Source of the DNA: Thiohalophilus sp.
Lineage (GTDB): Bacteria > Pseudomonadota > Gammaproteobacteria > UBA6429 > Thiohalophilaceae
DNA: 64,000 bases
Assembly (NCBI RefSeq): GCF_034522235.1
Contig: NZ_JAXHLN010000003.1
Coordinates: forward strand, 744,001 to 808,000
Direction of reading: 5' to 3'
The translations under genes and the position numbers were made by a program. Of this stretch, positions 46,342-54,983 are shown piece by piece (within the stretch, counting starts at the first letter, position 1; each line of letters opens with the position of its first letter). The notes under the pieces were generated by a model, which had not been told where the DNA came from, did not search any database, and saw only the letters and a list, made by a program, of their open reading frames with translations.

Positions 46342-46935
46342 ATGGCCAAAAAACCGGAAATCTATGTCAGCGTGGATATCGAGGCCGACGGCCCGATTCC
46401 CGGTCCCCATTCGATGCTCAGCATCGGCGCGGTGGCCTATGACGAGGCCGGCGAGGAGATCGCCCATTACAGTGCCAATCTGGATACCCTGGAGGGCGCC
46501 GAGGCGCATCACCGCATGGAAGCCTGGTGGCAGCACTTTCCCGAAGCCTGGGCCGCCTGCCGGGAAAATACCCGTCCGCCACAAGCGGTAATGACCGAAT
46601 TCGCCGACTGGCTTGACGCGCTGCCCGGTAATCCGATCTTCACCGCCTGGCCCGCCACCTGGGACTTCATGTGGATCTACTGGTACCTGATGCGCTTCAC
46701 CGACCGTCGCGCTTTCGGCGAGCACGGTATCGACATGCGCTCCTATGCCATGGGCATGCGCAGGCGGCCGTTTCGCGAATGCGGCAAACCCTATCTGCCC
46801 AACCGCTGGTTCTCCGAACAGGAACATAACCACATCGCCCTGGACGATGCCCGCGAGCAGGGCGAGCTGTTCGTGAATATGCTGCGGGAAAACCTGCTGG
46901 GCAAACCGTCCGCTGATGGCAGTGAAAAGCCGTAA
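46342..46935 (+). CDS. DEDD-type 3'-5' exonuclease
   Basis: A 197-residue single-domain exonuclease of the DnaQ-like group. DIEADG at 12-17 supplies the first Asp and Glu, TAWPATWDFMWIYWYL near 100-115 the second Asp region, and HNHIALDDA near 170 the His and last Asp (DEDDh). Nucleic-acid substrate unknown. Its 3' end overlaps the TudS/DUF1722 gene by 20 bases. Confidence 0.85.
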   Translation: MAKKPEIYVSVDIEADGPIPGPHSMLSIGAVAYDEAGEEIAHYSANLDTLEGAEAHHRMEAWWQHFPEAWAACRENTRPPQAVMTEFADWLDALPGNPIFTAWPATWDFMWIYWYLMRFTDRRAFGEHGIDMRSYAMGMRRRPFRECGKPYLPNRWFSEQEHNHIALDDAREQGELFVNMLRENLLGKPSADGSEKP

Positions 46936-47884
46936 TCCGACGCATACGATTCGTATCGGTATCAGCAGCTGCCTGCTGGGTCAGGAGGTGCGTTACGACG
47001 GCGGGCACAAGCGCAATGTGTACGTGTTAAACAACCTGAGCGAATACTTTGAATTTGTCCCCTACTGCCCGGAAGTGGCCATCGGCATGGGCGTCCCGCG
47101 CCCGCCGATCCGGCTGGTGCGCCGCGAAGACGGCGTGCACGCGGTCGGCATTGAAGACCCGACCATGGACAAGACCGGGGCGCTGCGCGACTACGCCTTC
47201 GAGGTCGCCGGCCAGCTGCAACAGATCTCCGGCTATATACTAAAGAAAGACTCGCCCAGCTGTGGCATGGAGCGGGTGCGGGTGTTCGATCACAACAACG
47301 TTCCCGCCAAAACCGGCAGCGGGATCTATGCCGAAACCCTGATGCAGTGTCAGCCCAACCTGCCGTTCGAGGAAGAGGGGCGACTGATGGACCCCGTGTT
47401 ACGCGAGAATTTTATCGAGCGGGTGTTTATCTATTACCGCTGGCAACAGCTGCTGCAAGCCGGCCTGAGCCCCTCGGCACTGGTCGACTTCCATTCGCGG
47501 CACAAATTCAACGTGCTGGCCCACGACGAACCCGCCTACCGCCGCCTGGGCCGGCTGGTCGCCGACGCCGGCAAGGAGCACCTGCACTCACTGGCTGGCA
47601 GCTACATCGACATCCTGATGCAGGCCCTGAAAATTCCCGCCACGCGCAAGCGGCATACCAACGTACTGATGCATGTCATGGGCTACCTGAAAAACTCGCT
47701 GGACGGCGACGACAAACAGGAACTGCTCGAAGTCCTGGAAAAATACCGCCTCGGCCAGGTCCCCCTGATCGTGCCCATCACCCTGCTCAAACACCACCTG
47801 CGCCGACATCCCCAGCCCTACATCGACCAGCAGTATTACATGAACCCCTATCCCGAAGAGCTGATGCTACGCAACAGCCTGTAA
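46916..47884 (+). CDS. TudS-like (DUF523) and DUF1722 fusion protein
   Basis: A 322-residue two-domain protein. The DUF523 part (1-160) has C19 (SSCLLG), C51 (YCPEV) and C116 (SPSCG), the three cysteines that hold the [4Fe-4S] cluster in the thiouracil desulfurase TudS; the rest (175-315) is a DUF1722/YbgA domain with RHKFNVLAHDEPAYRRLGRL and HVMGYLKNSLDGDDKQEL. In many gammaproteobacteria this fusion lies next to a photolyase; here a photolyase is about 8 kb away. Activity as a thiobase desulfurase is by family. Confidence 0.9.
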   Translation: MAVKSRNPTHTIRIGISSCLLGQEVRYDGGHKRNVYVLNNLSEYFEFVPYCPEVAIGMGVPRPPIRLVRREDGVHAVGIEDPTMDKTGALRDYAFEVAGQLQQISGYILKKDSPSCGMERVRVFDHNNVPAKTGSGIYAETLMQCQPNLPFEEEGRLMDPVLRENFIERVFIYYRWQQLLQAGLSPSALVDFHSRHKFNVLAHDEPAYRRLGRLVADAGKEHLHSLAGSYIDILMQALKIPATRKRHTNVLMHVMGYLKNSLDGDDKQELLEVLEKYRLGQVPLIVPITLLKHHLRRHPQPYIDQQYYMNPYPEELMLRNSL

Positions 47885-47902
47885 GTGATTAACCACCAGG
47901 AC

Positions 47903-48046
47903 ACGATATTCACCACCAAGACGCCAAGGCACCAAGAAAAATAATGTTTACAAGCCTTTACCGTGTTGAACTGTCTACAAACACTTCCTGAATAAGTCTT
48001 TGACAGAATAAATATTAACTTTGTGTCTTGGCGTCTTGGTGGTGAG
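47903..48046. repeat. CACCAAGACGCCAAGGCACC palindrome
   Basis: Left arm CACCACCAAGACGCCAAGGC (about 47911) and right arm GTGTCTTGGCGTCTTGGTGG (about 48022) enclose about 90 AT-rich bp. Same architecture as 42843-42912 with a different repeat sequence. Confidence 0.82.
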
Positions 48047-48089
48047 ATTTTGAATATATAATCCTGTACGGCAAGGAGAAAAAAGATTG

Positions 48090-48584
48090 ATGTATTACTT
48101 CGCCTACGGTTCCAACATGTCAACCCGGCGTATTCAGGCCAGGGCCCCCTCGGCCACGAAGCTGAATACCGCCCGCCTGGAAGGCCACCGGCTGGCATTT
48201 CACAAGATCAGCGACAACGACGACACGGCCAAATGCGATGCTTGCGAAACTGGCGATGAGACGGATTGCGTACACGGCGTGGTGTTTACCCTCTCGGAAC
48301 AGGACAAACCGGCCCTGGACAGGGCGGAGGGGCTGGGACGAGGCTATGCCGAGAAGGTCGTGCGGGTGAGTCTGACCGACGGGGACGTCGTCGAGGCCAT
48401 CACCTACTACGCCATCCGCATCGACCCGGGATTGAAACCCCTGGACTGGTACAAATCCCACGTGCTTCGCGGCGCCAGGGAACACGGGCTGCCGGAGGCA
48501 TATATCCGGGCCATCGAGACAGTCGAGCATATCGAGGATTGCGATGGCGAGCGGCGGGAGCGGGAGCTGGCAATTTACCGCTGA
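48090..48584 (+). CDS. Gamma-glutamylcyclotransferase family protein
   Basis: A 164-residue GGCT-fold protein. The N-terminal YYFAYGSNMSTRRIQARAP is the classic YGSN substrate loop, LDRAEGLGRGYAEKVV holds the catalytic Glu, and the C-terminal PLDWYKSHVLRGAREHGLPE is typical of this branch. ATG 48090 is chosen; TTG 48087 has a slightly better distance to AAGGAG. No partner gene evident. Confidence 0.9.
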   Translation: MYYFAYGSNMSTRRIQARAPSATKLNTARLEGHRLAFHKISDNDDTAKCDACETGDETDCVHGVVFTLSEQDKPALDRAEGLGRGYAEKVVRVSLTDGDVVEAITYYAIRIDPGLKPLDWYKSHVLRGAREHGLPEAYIRAIETVEHIEDCDGERRERELAIYR

Positions 48585-48714
48585 GGTATGCGAGCAATGG
48601 CAAAAGGGGGCAAAGAGGCTAAAATATGAGTCAGCATGATCGGTGGTTAAAATAAATCCCGCCGACATCCTTATTTATTCAAGCGATCAAATCCATCTCA
48701 ACCCAGGATATTTC

Positions 48715-49428
48715 ATGACGATGTCTACGAAACTCAACGCCCTGTTCATCAATACGTCGCTCAAGAAGAAGCCAGAGGATAGCCATACGAGATTACTCCT
48801 TAATGTTTCCTCGTCGATCATGGCAAAGCACGGCGTGTCGGTCGAACACTTGCATCTGGCCGAACATGACATACCCCCGGGCGTCTATCCGGATATGACA
48901 GAGTACGGATGGGAGACAGACGAATGGCCCGGGATCTGGGAGAAGGTAAAAGCGGCTGAAATTCTGATTGTGGGGACGCCGATTTGGCTGGGGGAGGAAA
49001 GTTCGATCTGCCGCATTCTGATCGAGCGCCTGTACGCGATGTCTGCTGAACTCAATGACAAGGGGCAGTCGATCTATTACGGAAAAGTCGGAGGCAGCGT
49101 GATCACCGGCAACGAAGATGGAATCAAACACACGGCGATGACCATTGCCTACGCGCTAAATCACCTGGGTTATACCATACCGCCGCAAGCCGATTGCGGG
49201 TGGGTCGGCGAGGCAGGTCCTGGCCTCTCGTATGGTGATGCGCAGGAAAACGGTGGACGTGCCGGTTTCGATAATGACTTTACGCAGCGGAATACGACGA
49301 TCATGACCTGGAATTGCATGCATCTCGCGCGGATGCTCAAGGAGTCTGACGGAATTTCGAACGAAGGCAATAATCGCGAGGCATGGAAAGCCGGAGAACG
49401 GTTCGGCTTCGAAAATCCGGATATTTAG
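48715..49428 (+). CDS. Flavodoxin-fold NAD(P)H-dependent FMN reductase-like protein
   Basis: From ATG 48715 (CCAGGATATTTC upstream) a 237-residue soluble flavoprotein. LFINTSLKKKPEDSHTRLLL is the FMN phosphate loop, LIVGTPIWLGEESSICRILI the second flavin loop, and GGSVITGNEDGIKHTAMTIA the third. It resembles the WrbA/NADPH-dependent FMN reductase superfamily; substrate unknown. Confidence 0.85.
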   Translation: MTMSTKLNALFINTSLKKKPEDSHTRLLLNVSSSIMAKHGVSVEHLHLAEHDIPPGVYPDMTEYGWETDEWPGIWEKVKAAEILIVGTPIWLGEESSICRILIERLYAMSAELNDKGQSIYYGKVGGSVITGNEDGIKHTAMTIAYALNHLGYTIPPQADCGWVGEAGPGLSYGDAQENGGRAGFDNDFTQRNTTIMTWNCMHLARMLKESDGISNEGNNREAWKAGERFGFENPDI

Positions 49429-49464
49429 GCCCAGAGAAAATTAAAGCGTTTCGGGAAGAGGTGG

Positions 49465-49515
49465 CAGATTTATTTATCTACTTGTATGAGAGTTGAAATA
49501 AATCTGTCATCTTTT
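49465..49515 (+). terminator. Terminator-like hairpin after the flavodoxin gene
   Basis: CAGATTTATTT (49465-49475) and AAATAAATCTG (49496-49506) form a perfect 11-bp stem, followed by a CTTTTT at 49511. The AT-rich stem is weak but well placed. The rest of 49516-49650 is the AT-rich leader of the next gene. Confidence 0.5.
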
Positions 49516-49650
49516 TACTGTTGTATGGCCAGGCAGCAGCTAAACTACACGCATATACTGCAGATAAAAAATACCGAAAAGATATAAAAATGACATTCCC
49601 GCTGCTATGCTTTCTAGGCAAAACATAAACATGCAGTAAAGGTAAGGAAT

Positions 49651-50889
49651 ATGTCGAAGATTTCGAGCGCCCCGATTAGAGATATGATTGCTATTTCGGG
49701 AGAGCCTGAAAATTACACATCGAAGGAATTCATCAATCGTCTGCTTACCATTATTCGGCGTCACCTCAAGATGGATGTTGCCTTTATATCGGAACTTGTC
49801 GATGGCCGACGATATTTCCGCCATGTTGATGCCAAACAAGGAGAAGACAGGGTTAAGGTTGGCGGGTCGGATCCAGAAGAAGATAGTTATTGTCTGCAGG
49901 TCATCGAGGGGCGCCTGCCTGAGTTAATTCAAGACGCTCACGATCTCGAGGAGGCACGGAAACTGGCGGCAACTGAGGATTTTCCTATAGGCGCTCATCT
50001 CAGCGTGCCGATAAGGCTTAAAAATGGCCGTATCTACGGTACATTCTGCTGCTTCAGTACTCATCCTGACCATAGCCTCAACGAGCGGGATTTGGCGATG
50101 ATGCACGCTTTTTCTGAAGTTGCAGCAGAGCAAATTGAACAGGACCTGGAAGAACGAGACAAACATAACGAGATAAAACACCGTATCAGCCGAGTCATTG
50201 ATAATGAGTTGCTGAATCCCGTGTTTCAGCCAATATACGATATTATAACGAATACGCCGATTGGCTTCGAGTCACTGACGCGATTCAAGGCCGAACCGGC
50301 ACGAACACCCGATGTCTGGTTTAACGAGGCGGCTCAGGTTGGCCTCGGTGCAGACCTTGAGATCATGGCCTTGCGACGTGTGCTTGCCGAAGCGGAGCGA
50401 ATTTCACCACATTACTACGTTTCCGTTAACCTTTCGCCACAAACGTTGCTTGATGGTCAGATTGCAGAATTACTCTGTACGCAACCTGATGGGCGCCTGG
50501 TGCTTGAATTGACTGAACATGCCGTGGTGGATTGTTATGAGGACCTGGTTGATGCCTTGCTTCCTTTGCGTAACTACGGCGTGCGGCTTGCCGTAGACGA
50601 TGCCGGGGCAGGATTTGCGAGCTTCCGTCATATCCTGGCTTTGAAGCCCGATATTATCAAACTCGATATAAGTATCACCCGTAATATCGACCGCGACGCC
50701 AATAGATGCGAATTGGCGCGTGGTCTCATGGGTTTCGCCCACGCGGTAGGCAGCAAGATCGTGGCAGAAGGTGTAGAAACGGAAGCCGAACTCGACGCCC
50801 TGCGTAAAATCGGTATCGACATGGCTCAAGGCTACTTATTAGGTAAGCCGATGAGTGTCTCTGAACTTATAACTAATAACTATCTCTGA
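49651..50889 (+). CDS. GAF-EAL protein with altered EAL motifs
   Basis: A 412-residue soluble protein with an N-terminal GAF domain (about 25-165) and a C-terminal EAL domain (about 170-405). The EAL motif reads ESL (GFESLTRF) and the DDFGTGYSS motif reads DDAGAGFAS, while NLSPQTL, LELTEHA, KLDISI, and EGVETEAE remain. The key Glu and the paired Asp are kept, so phosphodiesterase activity is possible, but the changes could make it a c-di-GMP binder only. Its codon use is more AT-rich than neighbours. Confidence 0.9.
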   Translation: MSKISSAPIRDMIAISGEPENYTSKEFINRLLTIIRRHLKMDVAFISELVDGRRYFRHVDAKQGEDRVKVGGSDPEEDSYCLQVIEGRLPELIQDAHDLEEARKLAATEDFPIGAHLSVPIRLKNGRIYGTFCCFSTHPDHSLNERDLAMMHAFSEVAAEQIEQDLEERDKHNEIKHRISRVIDNELLNPVFQPIYDIITNTPIGFESLTRFKAEPARTPDVWFNEAAQVGLGADLEIMALRRVLAEAERISPHYYVSVNLSPQTLLDGQIAELLCTQPDGRLVLELTEHAVVDCYEDLVDALLPLRNYGVRLAVDDAGAGFASFRHILALKPDIIKLDISITRNIDRDANRCELARGLMGFAHAVGSKIVAEGVETEAELDALRKIGIDMAQGYLLGKPMSVSELITNNYL

Positions 50890-50925
50890 GATATATGATT
50901 AACCAAACCACCAACGGGGTCCCAC

Positions 50926-51905
50926 CAACGGGGTCAGGTCTTGCCTTTTGCCTTGAAATGGCGATAGAGTTTTCTCAGCACAACATGGTTTGTTGGCTCA
51001 GATATATCTGGACTCAAAAATATTTCTTGCACAAGGAGGTGCAGAGATGGCCAGGCCACTACGGATTGAATTTGCCGGTGCGTTATATCACATCACTTCC
51101 CGGGGTGATCGTCAGGAGGAGATTTACCTGGATGACGCCGATCGCCAGACTTTTCTTGATATCCTTGCCGACGTCTGCGATCGGTTTAACTGGGCAGTCC
51201 ATGCCTATTGCCTGATGAGCAATCATTACCATTTATTGGTCGAGACTCCGGATGCGAATCTGGCCTCGGGCATGCGTCAGCTCAACGGGGTGTATACCCA
51301 GCGCACTAATCGCCGCCACCACCGGGTCGGGCATGTCTTTCAGGGCCGGTACACGGCCATCATCGTGCAAAAAGAGAACTATTTGCTTGAACTGGCGCGC
51401 TACATCGTCCTCAACCCGGTCCGGGCCCGCATGGTACACAGCGCGCAGGAATGGCCCTGGAGCAGCTATCGGGCCACGGCCGGTCAGGTGACGCGCCCCG
51501 GCTGGCTGACAACTGACTGGATTCTGGCTGCCTTTGGTACCCGAAAATCGGACGCAATGCATGCCTATCGGACCTTTGTCTTCGAGGGCAAAAATCAACC
51601 TTCACCCTGGGCCGATCTAACTAATCAGGTTTTCCTGGGAGATGAAGCCTTTGTTGAAAAACTCCAGCGGAAACTGGAAACGGATAAGATCTGAGCGAAA
51701 TTCCGACGGCCCAGCGACGACCTGTGCCAAAATCACTGCCGGATTATGAACAACACGCAATGAGCCGTGATGAGGCCATCCGTCTGGCATACGCTAGTGG
51801 CGGCTACAGCATGAAGGAAATTGGTGAGTACTTGGGCTTGCATTATTCACGAGTCAGCCGCATCCTGAAAGACGAGCGGGCAAAAGGCAAGACCTGACCC
51901 CGTTG
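50926..51905 (+). mobile_element. Y1/REP-type transposable element with 27-bp inverted repeats
   Basis: Arms 50926-50952 and 51879-51905 are perfect reverse complements over 27 bp (CAACGGGGTCAGGTCTTG... and ...CAAGACCTGACCCCGTTG). They bracket a Y1 transposase gene; the right arm overlaps its 3' coding end (RAKGKT). A solo hairpin of the same sequence is at 20884-20937. Classical IS200 elements lack terminal inverted repeats; REP-associated transposases are flanked by such palindromes. Confidence 0.85.
51047..51897 (+). pseudogene. REP-associated tyrosine transposase, frameshifted
   Basis: ATG 51047 follows a perfect AAGGAGGT. The frame MARPLRIEFAGALYHITSRG, the HUH pair SNHYHLLVETP near 62 and YTAIIVQKENYLLELARYIV with the catalytic Tyr match Y1 transposases. 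It stops at 51694 after 215 residues. The following DNA in another frame encodes LSEIPTAQRRPVPKSLPDYEQ, SRDEAIRLAYASGGYSMKEI and GLHYSRVSRILKDERAKGKT, the HTH tail that homologues have in the same polypeptide. A one-base shift near 51690 therefore separates the two; decay or programmed frameshifting are both possible. Confidence 0.85.
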
Positions 51906-51950
51906 CCGTATGGCCTGTGAGTCAATACCGATGATTCTGGAGGAAATGAG

Positions 51951-52148
51951 ATGTCAATGATGAAGGAGTGCACGAGCCAGTGTAAGTGGTGTCCTGTGGT
52001 GTGTGTAATTATAGGGATCCTACTGTTTTTTGTCGGGTATACCGTTGAGCCTGAAGTGCTACAAATTATTTGGCTCATCATGACAGGGCTGATGGCCATA
52101 TGTGGTGTTGTTATGCTCGTGGCCTTTAGAATCATTGGAAGAAGTTGA
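51951..52148 (+). CDS. Small membrane protein (65 aa)
   Basis: ATG 51951 preceded by GGAGGAAATGAG. The peptide has a Cys-containing N-terminus (MKECTSQCKWCPVVCV), then two membrane helices (about 15-32 and 38-58). The four-cysteine start could bind metal. It shares direction and close spacing with the CMD gene (42 bp) that precedes an attC, so both may belong to one cassette. Not a family I recognise. Confidence 0.6.
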   Translation: MSMMKECTSQCKWCPVVCVIIGILLFFVGYTVEPEVLQIIWLIMTGLMAICGVVMLVAFRIIGRS

Positions 52149-52190
52149 TCTCCGTTCAGGTTTCGGATCTGTATGATGGGAGGAAATCGC

Positions 52191-52445
52191 ATGACACTCT
52201 TAAGTGAAAGAGATAAGGAGTTAGTTGCAATTGGGGCAGCTATAGGCAGCAACTGTATTCCCTGTATTGAATACCACATTCCTGCCGCGCAGAAAGCAGG
52301 CATTGAAGACCATGAGCTGAACGAAGCAATTGAGATTGCAAACAAGGTCAAAAATGTACCAGCTAAAAAGGTATATGAAGCTGCGTTAGAGATGCTCTCT
52401 GGGAAAAGTGACGCTAGTAACAATGGTACGTGTTGTGGCAACTAA
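52191..52445 (+). CDS. Carboxymuconolactone decarboxylase (AhpD-like) family protein
   Basis: ATG 52191 with GGAGGAAATCGC upstream, 84 residues. The CMD/AhpD core SNCIPCIEYHIPAAQKAGIE shows the redox CxxC and downstream His; the protein ends with a CC (GTCCGN). Such small CMD proteins act in peroxide or thiol chemistry; the exact role is unknown. An attC-like site begins 20 bases after its stop. Confidence 0.85.
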   Translation: MTLLSERDKELVAIGAAIGSNCIPCIEYHIPAAQKAGIEDHELNEAIEIANKVKNVPAKKVYEAALEMLSGKSDASNNGTCCGN

Positions 52446-52464
52446 GCAGGGACTACAACAAGAT

Positions 52465-52524
52465 GCGTTAACAACAGCATGCAGCGGACGGCGTACCCGC
52501 CGCCGCTGATGCTGGCGTTGAATG
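52465..52524 (+). other. Probable integron attC site
   Basis: On the plus strand GCGTTAACAAC...GGCGTTGAATG. The halves pair AAC with GTT, CAGCAT with ATGCTG and CAGCGG with CCGCTG, leaving one G extrahelical between the last two blocks, plus a GGCG/CGCC centre with a short loop. The R' box GTTGAAT fits GTTRRRY perfectly; R'' (CGTTAAC) has two mismatches to RYYYAAC. Position right after a short gene fits a cassette. Confidence 0.65.
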
Positions 52525-52773
52525 ACGGCTTCTGGCCGAAAGCGGACACTAACTTGCCGATTCTGGTGTCAGCATTCTAACCCTCTGTGATCCAGGGGAT
52601 TATGATCTCCCAACGCTCTCTTTCTTGTCTACCTCCAGCGCAGTTTCCGTTATCGAACAGTCGTTCAGCACCCACTGTCGGTGCGTACGGATTGACCAGA
52701 TTTTTTCGCCCAAATTGCTTACAAAACCGACCCTGAAGCGTAGACTGTTGTCACGATTCAAGGGAGAACAAGC
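52525..52773. other. Intergenic region upstream of hflK
   Basis: About 250 bp without a gene. CGGCTTCTGGCCGAAAGCGG and surrounding bases form small hairpins. AAGGGAGAAC just before 52774 is the hflK Shine-Dalgarno. No promoter assigned. Confidence 0.4.
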
Positions 52774-53826
52774 ATGATTCAATCCGTGAAAGGCAATGGT
52801 CACGGGCCGTCGGGCCCGCCCGACCTGTTTGAGATAATGAAAAAATTCACTGGCGGGGGCTCACCGCGTGGCCGGATCGGCGGCGTCATCGGCGTCGTTG
52901 TACTCCTCCTGCTGGCCTGGGCGGCGCTGACGTCTTTTTACACTGTCCAGCCCGAAGAGCGGGCCGTGGTGAAGCGATTCGGTTCCGTCACGGGGATTAC
53001 CGATCCCGGACTGCACTTCAAGCTTCCCTTTGGCATCGACCAGGTTCAGCTGGTGGCCACCGAGCGTGTGCTCAAGCAGGAATTCGGCTTCCGCACCCAG
53101 GGCACCCGCCAGGGTCAACGTTCGACCTACAGCGCCGCGCAATTTGAAGACGAGTCATTGATGCTCACCGGCGATCTCAACATGATCGACGTGGAGTGGG
53201 TGGTCCAGTATCGCATCGAAGACCCCATCAAGTTCCTGTACCGGATGCGCGAGCCCACCCGGACCCTGCGCGACATTTCCGAGTCGGTCATGCGCCGTAT
53301 CGTCGGCAACATGCTGGGCTCCGAGGTGCTGACCATCGGCCGGGTGGAGATTCAGAAGAAGGCCGGCGACGAGATTCAGGAAATACTCAACCAATACGAT
53401 GCCGGCATTCGCATCAGCACCGTCGAAATGCAGGACGTGGTGCCACCCCCGGCCGTGCAGCCGGCGTTCAACGAAGTCAACGAAGCACGCCAGGAACGGG
53501 AACGGATGATCAACGAAGCGCAAAAACAAGTTAACCAGGAGATCCCCAACGCCAAGGGCGCCGCCCTGCGCACCGTCGCTGAAGCCAAAGGTTACGCCAC
53601 GGAACGGGTGAACCGGGCCGACGGCGAGAGCGCACGCTTCAGTGCCGTTCTGCGCGAATACCGGCAGGCGCCCGGGGTCACGCGCTCTCGCCTGTATCTG
53701 GAAACCCTCAACGAGATCCTGCCCAATATCGGACAGATACTGGTCGTACAGGACGGGCAGGTGGGGCCGCTCCCCTTGCTCGATGTCAACCGTAAAGCCG
53801 CGCGTGCCACCGGAGGTGACCAATGA
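52774..53826 (+). CDS. hflK: FtsH protease modulator HflK
   Basis: SPFH/band-7 protein that, with HflC, forms a cage around FtsH in the inner membrane and restrains its activity. The 350 residues have a Gly-rich N-terminus (GGGSPRGRIGG), one membrane helix near 38-58, the band-7 domain (YTVQPEERAVVKRFGSV...DPGLHFKLPF) and a coiled coil. Its TGA overlaps the hflC ATG by 4 bases. It is not next to hfq-hflX here, which differs from the E. coli order. Confidence 0.95.
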   Translation: MIQSVKGNGHGPSGPPDLFEIMKKFTGGGSPRGRIGGVIGVVVLLLLAWAALTSFYTVQPEERAVVKRFGSVTGITDPGLHFKLPFGIDQVQLVATERVLKQEFGFRTQGTRQGQRSTYSAAQFEDESLMLTGDLNMIDVEWVVQYRIEDPIKFLYRMREPTRTLRDISESVMRRIVGNMLGSEVLTIGRVEIQKKAGDEIQEILNQYDAGIRISTVEMQDVVPPPAVQPAFNEVNEARQERERMINEAQKQVNQEIPNAKGAALRTVAEAKGYATERVNRADGESARFSAVLREYRQAPGVTRSRLYLETLNEILPNIGQILVVQDGQVGPLPLLDVNRKAARATGGDQ

Positions 53827-54764
53827 AAACCACAGTGCTTGCCATCGTGGCCGCGATAGCCCTCGCAATCGGCTACGTTACCCTCTACACCGTGGATGAA
53901 GCCGAACAGGCCATCGTGATCCAGTTCGGTGATCCGATCGGCGATGTTATTAACGAGCCGGGCCTGAAGTTCAAGCTGCCCTGGCAGAATGTGCGCTATT
54001 TCGACAAGCGCCTGCTGGTCTGGGACGGGGACGTGACCCAGATCCCCACACTGGGCCGTGAGTTCATTCTGGTGGATACTACGGCGCGCTGGCGGATCAC
54101 CGATCCGCTGCTGTTTTTGACCAGTGTCCGGGATGAAGCCGGCGCACGCACCCGACTCGACGACATCATCGACTCGGTGGTGCGCGACATGGTCTCGTCA
54201 ACCGAGCTGGAAGAGATCGTTCGCTCGAAGGATTGGGAAGTCGATGTCGATGAGCTGGATGATCCTGCGCTGGCCGAACGCAGTGACGTCAACCTGGAGA
54301 AAAAACCCAAACTGGGTCGTGAACTGCTGGAAGCCGGTATTCTGGAGCGGGCCCGGGATTCCATGCCCGCGCTCGGGATCGAGCTGGACGATGTGCGCAT
54401 CAAGCGGGTCAACTACATTGAATCCGTGCGCAAGCAGGTGGAAAGCCGCATGATCGCCGAACGCCAGTCCATCGCCGAACGTTTTCGCTCCGAAGGTCGG
54501 GGCCGCAGCCAGGAAATCCTCGGCAACATGGAACGTGACCTTCGGCGCATCCGCTCCGAGGCCGCGCGTGACGCCGAGAAGATCCGGGGCGAGGCCGACG
54601 CCGAAGCGACCCGGATCTACGGTGAGGCCTTCGGGGCCGATGCGGAGTTCTATTCCTTCTTCCGCACGCTGGAAAGCTACCGGGCCCTGGGCGAGAACAG
54701 CACCCTCATGCTCGGCGCTGACTCCGACTTCTTCCGCTACCTGGAAGAGTCTCAGGTCCAGTAA
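53823..54764 (+). CDS. hflC: FtsH protease modulator HflC
   Basis: Second SPFH subunit of the HflKC complex. The 313 residues begin with a membrane anchor (TTVLAIVAAIALAIGYVTLY) and carry the conserved DEAEQAIVIQFGDPIGDVIN and EPGLKFKLPW, followed by the coiled-coil segment ERQSIAERFRSEGRGRSQEI and the C-terminal YRALGENSTLMLGADSDFF. Normal length. Confidence 0.96.
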   Translation: MKTTVLAIVAAIALAIGYVTLYTVDEAEQAIVIQFGDPIGDVINEPGLKFKLPWQNVRYFDKRLLVWDGDVTQIPTLGREFILVDTTARWRITDPLLFLTSVRDEAGARTRLDDIIDSVVRDMVSSTELEEIVRSKDWEVDVDELDDPALAERSDVNLEKKPKLGRELLEAGILERARDSMPALGIELDDVRIKRVNYIESVRKQVESRMIAERQSIAERFRSEGRGRSQEILGNMERDLRRIRSEAARDAEKIRGEADAEATRIYGEAFGADAEFYSFFRTLESYRALGENSTLMLGADSDFFRYLEESQVQ

Positions 54765-54784
54765 ACCCCGCCTGCCAGGGTACC

Positions 54785-54806
54785 GCGCCCGCAACGGGCG
54801 CGGCAC
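54785..54806 (+). terminator. Hairpin downstream of hflC
   Basis: CCGCGCCCG-caa-CGGGCGCGG, a very stable 9-bp stem 20 bases after hflC. No T-run follows, so it may act as an RNA-end hairpin or a Rho-assisted terminator. The following about 170 bp are AT-rich leader for the toxin-antitoxin genes. Confidence 0.5.
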
Positions 54807-54983
54807 CTGGTTAATTACCAGCCTCTATCTTTCTCTATACAAATCAATAAGATCAGTTCGTTCTGATTCATTAACCCCTCTATTAGTATGACAAAATTTC
54901 GATTATTTCGTATATTGCGTTTATTTCGTTTGTGTGCCAAGCTTATAAACAGTCGGGAATGTATTATTAACTGAGGACTGGAA

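Noticed and set aside
48120-48668. 182-codon minus-strand frame
   Set aside because: Shadow of the gamma-glutamylcyclotransferase gene, no domain.
49540-49839. 99-codon minus-strand frame overlapping the GAF-EAL start
   Set aside because: Overlaps a certain gene and has no motif or good start signal.
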